From Ruminococcus flavefaciens (lineage in GTDB: Bacteria; Bacillota; Clostridia; Oscillospirales; Ruminococcaceae): a DNA stretch of 12,143 bases. Location of the stretch: assembly GCA_002350065.1 (NCBI GenBank), contig DEDQ01000040.1, positions 1 to 12,143 of the forward strand, in the 5' to 3' direction. Position 1 is the first letter of the stretch. Every line of letters begins with the position of its first letter. Below, one piece after another: positions 7,446 through 12,143 of this stretch. Below the pieces are notes generated by a model, which did not search any database, was not told the origin of the DNA, and saw only the letters and a list, made by a program, of their open reading frames with translations. The position numbers and the translations under genes were made by a program.

Positions 7446-8423
7446 TCAATCAGTCGAAACGTGTTCGGTCTTTTCTGTGGAAGCTTCTGTTGCGGATTCG
7501 GACGAAGCCTCTGTAGAAGCAGCTGTCGCCGGAGCAGTAGTTTCCGGCTCGGGAACGGGAACGGTCTTTGTGCAGAGCCATTCACACCACTGAGTATAAT
7601 ACATCGCTACAGGGTGAACGCCATCGGAGGTATAGCCCTCGTTCAGAGCTCCGTGGTCGTCGTCGTAGAGCTCATTTATGTCGATATAGAATACGCGTTT
7701 ATCGTCCGCAAGAGTTGCTATCGCATTATTGAGCGAGTTTATCCCGCTGTTATTGATGACCTTGTCCTCGGCAGAAGCCGAAACGTGGAGGTTCGCCTGA
7801 AGGAAAACAAGAGCTTCCGGCTGCTTCTCCATGACCTTTTCAACAAGCGAACGATAGGCTCCGAGCGTGTACTCGAAATCGTTGCCGACTTCGTTGATAC
7901 CGAGCATTATATAGATCTTGCCGAATTTACCGTCGGTAAGGATATCGTCAAGCGATTTTCCTCCAACCTTGGCTTCGTCTATCCTGCACGCCGAGAATCC
8001 CGGCTCGCAGAAGAAGACTGAGTTTTTGAAGGTGCCGTATTCCTTTATGCCGACTGTTCGCGAGTCTCCGATAAAGAGCGCGTCATCAAAATATGACGGG
8101 TCGCTTGTGACGAAGAGCTCGGGCTGTTTTTTTGCTTCGGAATTGGTGGTATCTGCTGCGGTGGTCACGATCATCGGCTTGGGATTATCATCTGCCTCGG
8201 TCGTAATTATATCAACCGGACCCATTGTATGCTCCTGTACCTTGTCAATTACCGAGCTGTCGGCTGAGAGCCTGCCCTCGGTCTTTACCACGAGCGGCGG
8301 AGACTGTGTCTGCTTCTTAGCATCAGAGCTCGACTTCCATATCTGGTGAAAAATGAGCGGAGACGCTACAAAGCAGGTCGCAGCGAGAAGAACTGTGTAG
8401 GCGGACTGTTTGAATCTATTCAT
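7446..8423 (-). CDS. Membrane-anchored SGNH/GDSL hydrolase or O-acetyltransferase
   Basis: A single N-terminal hydrophobic segment (residues 8-26) anchors a disordered region (30-110) and an extracytoplasmic SGNH domain (about 112-285). Block I is FIGDSRTVG with nucleophile S121. Block II has oxyanion Gly in EPGFSA, block III is LGINEVGND with N177, and block V is SDGVHP with D267 and H270, so the catalytic set is complete. The C-terminus (287-325) is a low-complexity Pro/Glu then Thr/Ser/Ala/Glu tail. SGNH proteins paired with an MBOAT protein typically move acyl groups (as PatB or AlgX/AlgJ) or remove them. The MBOAT gene ends 16 bases upstream, and the RBS AAGGAG (8436-8441) overlaps its stop, so translation is probably linked. 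Role inferred: transfer of acetyl delivered by the MBOAT protein to an extracellular glycan. Acetyl-esterase activity is the alternative. Confidence 0.87.
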   Translation of the reverse strand: MNRFKQSAYTVLLAATCFVASPLIFHQIWKSSSDAKKQTQSPPLVVKTEGRLSADSSVIDKVQEHTMGPVDIITTEADDNPKPMIVTTAADTTNSEAKKQPELFVTSDPSYFDDALFIGDSRTVGIKEYGTFKNSVFFCEPGFSACRIDEAKVGGKSLDDILTDGKFGKIYIMLGINEVGNDFEYTLGAYRSLVEKVMEKQPEALVFLQANLHVSASAEDKVINNSGINSLNNAIATLADDKRVFYIDINELYDDDHGALNEGYTSDGVHPVAMYYTQWCEWLCTKTVPVPEPETTAPATAASTEASSESATEASTEKTEHVSTD

Positions 8424-8439
8424 AGTGAAGGTTTTCTCC

Positions 8440-9834
8440 TTAGAATCTGAAATACATGAAGGGGTCGTTCATTCCCTTGTAGATACAGTAAACTGAAAGC
8501 CAGAATACCGCGAGCAATACGAGCTTTATCGCTATCGTATCCTTTATCTTTTTATATATGCGCTCCGGAAGGTCAGTCGAGAAAACTGCTCCCGCGAGGA
8601 AGAATTTCCAGTATATGCCAAGATATTTGAGGTAATCGTGTTCGAGCACGGGGTAAGTCTGCTGAGGTATGAACGGGAGCAGACGGCAGAAGTAAACTCC
8701 GAGCTGGCTGATATCAGTAACGGCGAAAATCAGCCATGTCAGCGGTATCACAAACAGCATATAGAGGTGTCCGAGCACCTTGAAGCGCTCAAGGTATTTC
8801 CCGATAACGAAGCGTTCGAGCATAATAAGTGCAAACAGCACCATTCCCCAGATGATGAAATTCCAGCTTGCACCGTGCCATAAGCCTGTAAACGCCCAGA
8901 CGATGAAATAATTCCGTATCGTTTTCAGCTTGCCGCATCGGCTTCCTCCGAGCGGTATGTAGATATACTCCCTGAACCACATTCCGAGCGTCATATGCCA
9001 GCGGCGCCAGAATTCGCCCATAGTGAGCGACATATAGGGGTGATCGAAGTTTTTCGGGAGCTCAAATCCCATGATCTTTCCAAGTCCTATCGCCATGTAG
9101 GAGTATCCGCAGAAGTCGAAATAGAGCTGGAATGAATATGCTATGATGCCCATCCATGCGAGCGGAACTGATATGCTGTGGAATCCGATGTTGCCGATAT
9201 CGCTCCACAAGCCGCCTATCTGGTTAGCTATCAGGACTTTGAAGCCGAGTCCGATAGTGAAGGTCTTGAGTCCCTCCTCAATCATTGCCGCAGTATGCTT
9301 TCTGTGACGAAGCATACGCGAAACTATCCTGAATTTTACGATCGGTCCGGCGATGAGCTGCGGAAACATACTTATATATGCGCCGTAGCTGATGAAATTC
9401 GATTCAGCCCTTGCCCTGCGCCTGTAAACGTCTATGAGGTACGAGACGCTCTGGAAGGTGTAAAAGCTTATGCCTATCGGAAGGATAATGTCCTTTACAG
9501 GAAGATGCGCATGGAAGAGCGCGTTGATATTCTCGAACAGGAATCCGGTGTACTTGAAGAATATAAGCCACCAGAAATTGAAAACGATACCGACCGTAAG
9601 CCATAGCTTGCTCGCCTTGCGGAAATTATAAATAAACTCGCCGATTATGAAATTGAACAGGATAGTCAGGAGAAAAAGCAGGATATAAACAGGTCTGCTT
9701 ATTGCTCCGACGCTGTAGAAGATCACGCTTCCGGCGAAAATCGTTGCATTTTTATATTTTTTCGGAACAAGTCCGTATACCAGCATAAATGCAGGGAGGA
9801 ATATAAACAAAAATTCCAAGCTGCTGAATACCAT
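8440..9834 (-). CDS. MBOAT-family membrane O-acyltransferase (AlgI/PatA/DltB-like)
   Basis: This 464-aa polytopic membrane protein has many hydrophobic helices spread over its length. MBOAT signatures are clear: PIGISFYTFQSVSYLIDVYR (119-138), FPQLIAGPI (157-165), FDFCGYSYMAIG (239-250), FWRRWHMTLGMWFREYIYIPLGG (275-297) and TGLWHGASWNFIIWG (316-330) with the invariant His H320. The family moves acyl groups, usually acetyl from acetyl-CoA, across the membrane to an extracellular acceptor. It is the first gene of the minus operon, with AAAGGGTGG (9839-9847) just upstream of the ATG. Coupling to an SGNH protein fits polysaccharide or peptidoglycan O-acetylation. DltB is less likely because no dltA, dltC or dltD-like gene is present here. 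The target polymer is unknown. Confidence 0.94.
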   Translation of the reverse strand: MVFSSLEFLFIFLPAFMLVYGLVPKKYKNATIFAGSVIFYSVGAISRPVYILLFLLTILFNFIIGEFIYNFRKASKLWLTVGIVFNFWWLIFFKYTGFLFENINALFHAHLPVKDIILPIGISFYTFQSVSYLIDVYRRRARAESNFISYGAYISMFPQLIAGPIVKFRIVSRMLRHRKHTAAMIEEGLKTFTIGLGFKVLIANQIGGLWSDIGNIGFHSISVPLAWMGIIAYSFQLYFDFCGYSYMAIGLGKIMGFELPKNFDHPYMSLTMGEFWRRWHMTLGMWFREYIYIPLGGSRCGKLKTIRNYFIVWAFTGLWHGASWNFIIWGMVLFALIMLERFVIGKYLERFKVLGHLYMLFVIPLTWLIFAVTDISQLGVYFCRLLPFIPQQTYPVLEHDYLKYLGIYWKFFLAGAVFSTDLPERIYKKIKDTIAIKLVLLAVFWLSVYCIYKGMNDPFMYFRF

Positions 9835-9858
9835 TATACCACCCTTTTTGATTCTCTT

Positions 9859-9950
9859 TTATTCTACACGACGACTTTCTATTTTTGTTTTTATTTTTAA
9901 ACAAGTCGTAAAATAAGGACCTGAAACGTCCCTATATATTATTCTACACG
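9859..9950. repeat. 12-base direct repeat in the operon leader
   Basis: The dodecamer TTATTCTACACG occurs at 9859-9870 and again at 9939-9950, exactly 80 bases apart. The second copy contains the -10 element of the minus promoter. The first lies in the leader near the MBOAT RBS and has no good -35 partner. A repeated regulator site is possible. Confidence 0.6.
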
Positions 9951-9969
9951 CAAAAAAAGTAAATGTCAA
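9941..9969 (-). promoter_or_regulatory. Promoter of the MBOAT-SGNH-GH3 operon
   Basis: Read on the minus strand, TTGACA (9964-9969), a 17-base spacer and TAGAAT (9941-9946) form a strong housekeeping promoter. The predicted start near 9934 leaves a leader of about 100 bases. A short hairpin (GGAC/GTCC, 9917-9931, 7-base loop) would sit at the very 5' end of the RNA. Inverted 7-mers (9871-9877 and 9903-9909) could close a larger A-rich loop further down. Confidence 0.8.
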
Positions 9970-10060
9970 TATCTTTGTTTTTTTATAGCAAAATGTATTA
10001 TATAATATGTATATGTCTGTTTAAAACAGTGCAATATAATAATACTATTTTTTAACACTA

Positions 10061-10145
10061 TCTGCCCCTGCGGGATATGGTCAGTTCCTCTGACTATGTT
10101 TAATGCCCAAAAATTGCGCAGACGTTTTGTTATATTCTAACAAAG
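10061..10145. other. Foldable intergenic segment, possible structured RNA
   Basis: Nested pairings are visible: TCTGC (10061-10065) with GCAGA (10118-10122), GGG (10072-10074) with CCC (10106-10108), and an 8-bp hairpin ATGGTCAG/CTGACTAT (10077-10084, 10090-10097, one G-U pair). A separate perfect 7-bp hairpin, TTTGTTA/TAACAAA (10126-10132, 10138-10144), follows. This is the only GC-richer island in an AT-rich spacer of 468 bases (9835-10302) that holds no gene. A possible -10 TATAAT at 10001-10006 lacks a convincing -35. I do not recognise a known RNA family. The element could equally be regulator-binding DNA. Confidence 0.35.
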
Positions 10146-10159
10146 TTCAACTTTATGTA

Positions 10160-10188
10160 TTTACAAATACTGCAAAATATACTATAAT
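10160..10188 (+). promoter_or_regulatory. Promoter of the AraC-family regulator gene
   Basis: TTTACA (10160-10165), a 17-base spacer and TATAAT (10183-10188) predict a start near 10195 and a leader of about 108 bases. The inverted repeat at 10126-10144 ends just upstream of the -35, where an activator or autoregulator might bind. Confidence 0.75.
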
Positions 10189-10302
10189 ATTTATATAGGA
10201 TATGGGAAATCTTGTGTATATCTGCACGAATCACAAACACAAAATGCTTAGAGGCAATCAAAAAATAATACGATCAATCGCAATTTTCGGTGAGGGATAA
10301 TT

Positions 10303-11169
10303 ATGATCAAACATCTATCAGGTGACTACGAAACTGTAGAATACGACAGCAAACGCTCTGTTATGCTGTATGACAACGTCCAGACTGAGGCTTACCCCAC
10401 TCATTGGCACAAGGAAATAGAGATAATCATGCCGCTGAAAAACTACTATACCGTTGTTGTCGGCGAAACTGATTTCACTTTCAATGAGAACGAGGTTCTA
10501 ATCATACCTCCGGGAGAGCTCCACGGTATGCCGGCTATCCCCGGACGCAGACTCATTTTCCAGTGCGATAACGCTATACTCGGTGATCTTCCTGCTCTCG
10601 AGCCGCTCATGCGAAGCCTTAACGCTCCCCTGCTCATTACTCCCGAGTACAACAAGGAGCTTCAGGTGCTCGCGAAAAAGATCATGCTCGACATTTTCGA
10701 GCTCTACAGTGTCAAGAATGAGCTCTCGGACATCAAGATATACTCGCTGCTTTTACAGCTTCTTATAGCCGTCCGCGAGTATCACCTCGAGCAGAGCAAG
10801 AACTCGCTCGACTGCGACGATGGCAAAATTGACGAGTATACCGAGAAATTCAGCGTTGTTATGAAATACATAGACGCCAATTATATGTACGATATCTCGC
10901 TCGACCAGCTCGCAAACGTCGCCGGATACAGCAAGTATCACTTCTCACGCATCTTCAAGCAGTACAACTCTATGTCGTACCTTCAGTACATCAACGCACG
11001 CCGCACAAGAGCTGCTGAAAATCTCCTGCTTGACCCGAATATCCCCATAACAGAGGTAGCTATGCGCTCCGGCTTCAAGAGCCTTACTACCTTCAACAGA
11101 ATATTCAAGGAGATAAAACACTGCACTCCAACTGACTTCAAAAAGCTCTATTCCATGTCTATGCCATGA
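10303..11169 (+). CDS. AraC-family transcription regulator with cupin sensor domain
   Basis: This is a 288-aa DNA-binding regulator. The N-terminal cupin-like effector domain (about 20-90) carries HWHKEIEIIMP (H34, H36, E40) and IIPPGELHGM with H74, a layout that could bind a sugar or a metal. The C-terminal AraC/XylS domain (about 183-285) has two helix-turn-helix units: SLDQLANVAGYSKYHFSRIF (199-218) and ITEVAMRSGFKSLTTFNRIF (249-268), with the usual P-T-D-F-K ending. An RBS-like GGTGAGGG at 10289-10296 supports the start. It is transcribed divergently from the MBOAT-SGNH-GH3 operon across a shared spacer, a common layout for a local regulator of carbohydrate genes. The effector and targets are not deducible. 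Control of the divergent operon is inference. Confidence 0.94.
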   Translation: MIKHLSGDYETVEYDSKRSVMLYDNVQTEAYPTHWHKEIEIIMPLKNYYTVVVGETDFTFNENEVLIIPPGELHGMPAIPGRRLIFQCDNAILGDLPALEPLMRSLNAPLLITPEYNKELQVLAKKIMLDIFELYSVKNELSDIKIYSLLLQLLIAVREYHLEQSKNSLDCDDGKIDEYTEKFSVVMKYIDANYMYDISLDQLANVAGYSKYHFSRIFKQYNSMSYLQYINARRTRAAENLLLDPNIPITEVAMRSGFKSLTTFNRIFKEIKHCTPTDFKKLYSMSMP

Positions 11170-11175
11170 ATCAGC

Positions 11176-11208
11176 AAACTGCCGGATATTCATATCCGGC
11201 AGTTTTTG
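11176..11208 (+). terminator. Rho-independent terminator of the AraC-family gene
   Basis: AAACTGCCGGATA (11176-11188), loop TTCA and TATCCGGCAGTTT (11193-11205) form a 13-bp perfect stem running into T's. It lies seven bases after the stop codon. Confidence 0.93.
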
Positions 11209-11269
11209 TATCCGCATTGTCACGCAATGAAAAAATTTTCAAAAAACTATGGAAATTTTTTCCCGTTTG

Positions 11270-11278
11270 TGTTATAAT
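11270..11278 (+). promoter_or_regulatory. Extended -10 promoter of lgt
   Basis: TGTTATAAT (11270-11278) is a perfect extended -10 element. The -35 position (TGGAAA, 11250-11255) is poor, as is usual for extended -10 promoters. The predicted start near 11285 gives a leader of about 110 bases. Confidence 0.7.
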
Positions 11279-11292
11279 AATAATGTATTTAT

Positions 11293-11374
11293 CCTATTCG
11301 TGCGAATAGGCTGTATTTCCGCAGTTTTGCGGTCAATCATCTATTTTTCACCGCCAGCTCTTTTATAGGCGGTG
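11293..11374 (+). promoter_or_regulatory. Three-hairpin leader upstream of lgt
   Basis: Three perfect stems follow each other in the predicted leader. They are CCTATTCG/CGAATAGG (11293-11310), CCGCA/TGCGG (11319-11332, loop GTTT) and CACCGCC/GGCGGTG (11349-11374, 12-base loop). The third ends five bases before the RBS AAGGAAGG (11379-11386) and could affect ribosome access. None is followed directly by a T-run, so simple attenuation is not evident. No known riboswitch was recognised. Confidence 0.45.
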
Positions 11375-11394
11375 GCAGAAGGAAGGCGAATCAT

Positions 11395-12143
11395 ATGACA
11401 GAAACTTCTATGCTCGACAGATACGATATCCAATTCCCCGAGCTCGGCTGGAAGTTCCATATCAATCCGACCGCTTTTACGATATTCGGACTTGATATCC
11501 AATGGTACGGCATCATCATCACCCTCGGACTTATCCTCGCGATACTCTATGTTTTCCCGCGAATGAAAAGGTTCGGCATTGATTCCGACAGAGCCGTTGA
11601 CGCCGTTATCGGCGGTGTTATCGGAGGTATCGTCGGCGCAAGGCTCTACTACGTCCTGTTTAATCTCGATGACTACAAAAAAGGCTCCGTCGGCGAGACC
11701 CTGAAAGCTATGATCAATACTCGAAACGGCGGACTTGCCATATACGGCGGTCTTATAGGCGCGATACTGGTCGGGTTCATAATCTGTAAGATACGCAAGG
11801 TAAAGGTGCTCCCCATGCTCGATGTCACGGTTATCGGTTTCCTCATAGGTCAGGGAATCGGACGCTGGGGCAACTTCGTCAATCAGGAGGCTTTCGGTAC
11901 AAATACCGATTTCTTCCTCGGTATGACCGGCGGCACGATACAGCGCTCTATCAACAACTCCATGCAGATAGGCGGAGATATGTACGAGAGCGGACTTGAA
12001 ATGCTCTGGGACAAGCCCGTTCACCCCTGCTTCCTCTATGAATCAGTGTGGTGCCTGCTCGGATTCGCACTCCTCGCATTCTGGTCAAAACGCAGAAAGT
12101 ACGACGGACAGCTCACACTCATGTACATGGCATGGTACGGTCT
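11395..12143 (+). CDS. lgt: Prolipoprotein diacylglyceryl transferase, 3' end missing
   Basis: Lgt transfers diacylglycerol from phosphatidylglycerol to the lipobox Cys of prolipoproteins in the cytoplasmic membrane, the first step of lipoprotein maturation. The frame is open for 249 codons and runs off the window. Signatures are the N-terminal WYGIIITLGLILAI helix (37-50), GARLYYVLFN (81-90), RNGGLAIYGG (110-119), the Lgt motif GRWGNFVNQEAFG (156-168) with R157 equivalent to the essential E. coli R143, and HPCFLYES (210-217). An insertion of about 40 residues between the Lgt motif and HPxxLYE is common in Clostridia-type Lgt. The start is chosen at 11395 because AAGGAAGG lies eight bases upstream; an internal ATG at 11410 is less favoured. 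The enzyme would act on the GH3 lipoprotein in this window. The short antisense frame on the other strand is an artefact of this gene. Confidence 0.95.
   Translation, partial: MTETSMLDRYDIQFPELGWKFHINPTAFTIFGLDIQWYGIIITLGLILAILYVFPRMKRFGIDSDRAVDAVIGGVIGGIVGARLYYVLFNLDDYKKGSVGETLKAMINTRNGGLAIYGGLIGAILVGFIICKIRKVKVLPMLDVTVIGFLIGQGIGRWGNFVNQEAFGTNTDFFLGMTGGTIQRSINNSMQIGGDMYESGLEMLWDKPVHPCFLYESVWCLLGFALLAFWSKRRKYDGQLTLMYMAWYG

Noticed and set aside
8440..9834. MBOAT protein as DltB of a D-alanylation operon
   Set aside because: No dltA, dltC or dltD-like gene is adjacent. The partner is an SGNH protein of another type and a glycosidase.
11341..12024. Minus-strand open frame of 227 codons near the right end
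   Set aside because: It is antisense to lgt, whose motifs are unmistakable on the plus strand. The product has no recognisable family features.

Overview
The window reads as chromosomal DNA of a cellulosome-type Ruminococcus (Oscillospiraceae, Bacillota), probably close to R. flavefaciens or R. champanellensis. Three things point there: a secreted pectin lyase ending in a Thr-rich linker and a type I dockerin whose second calcium loop carries the FNPGDG-type insertion, strong AAAGGAG-type ribosome binding sites, and TTGAxx/TATAAT promoters with 17-base spacers. The genus call rests on recognition of sequence style, not on a database search.

Layout, left to right. (1) Bases 1-1347, plus strand: 3' part of a PL11 rhamnogalacturonan lyase with an accessory beta domain, poly-Thr linker and dockerin, then a clear terminator. 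(2) Bases 1422-4286, plus: own promoter, a two-TM sensor diguanylate cyclase (GGDEF, I-site Arg lost) translationally coupled by a 4-base overlap to an orphan family 1 sugar-binding protein. No permease or ATPase genes follow. (3) Bases 4303-5475, plus: own promoter, a leaderless zinc-dependent phospholipase C-like protein with all eight side-chain metal ligands, then a bidirectional terminator. (4) Bases 9969-5550, minus: one promoter and three tightly spaced genes, MBOAT O-acyltransferase, membrane-anchored SGNH hydrolase/acetyltransferase and GH3 beta-glucosidase lipoprotein. (5) A 468-base divergent intergenic region with promoters on both strands, a 12-base direct repeat and a foldable segment. 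(6) Bases 10303-11169, plus: AraC-family regulator with cupin sensor domain, then a terminator. (7) From 11395 to the window end, plus: lgt, prolipoprotein diacylglyceryl transferase, with a leader of three hairpins. It is cut by the window edge.

How it fits together. The lyase digests pectin backbone outside the cell, probably docked on a scaffoldin. The DGC/SBP pair could read an extracellular sugar or oligosaccharide and convert it into c-di-GMP. The minus operon couples acylation of an extracellular glycan to a surface exo-glycosidase. The divergent AraC protein is a natural candidate regulator of that operon and/or itself. Lgt would lipidate lipoproteins such as the GH3 enzyme. The most unusual elements are the DGC/orphan-SBP couple, the cytosolic PLC-like protein, the acyltransferase/GH3 operon and the two structured intergenic regions. 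I found no tRNA, rRNA, CRISPR array, insertion sequence or phage gene.
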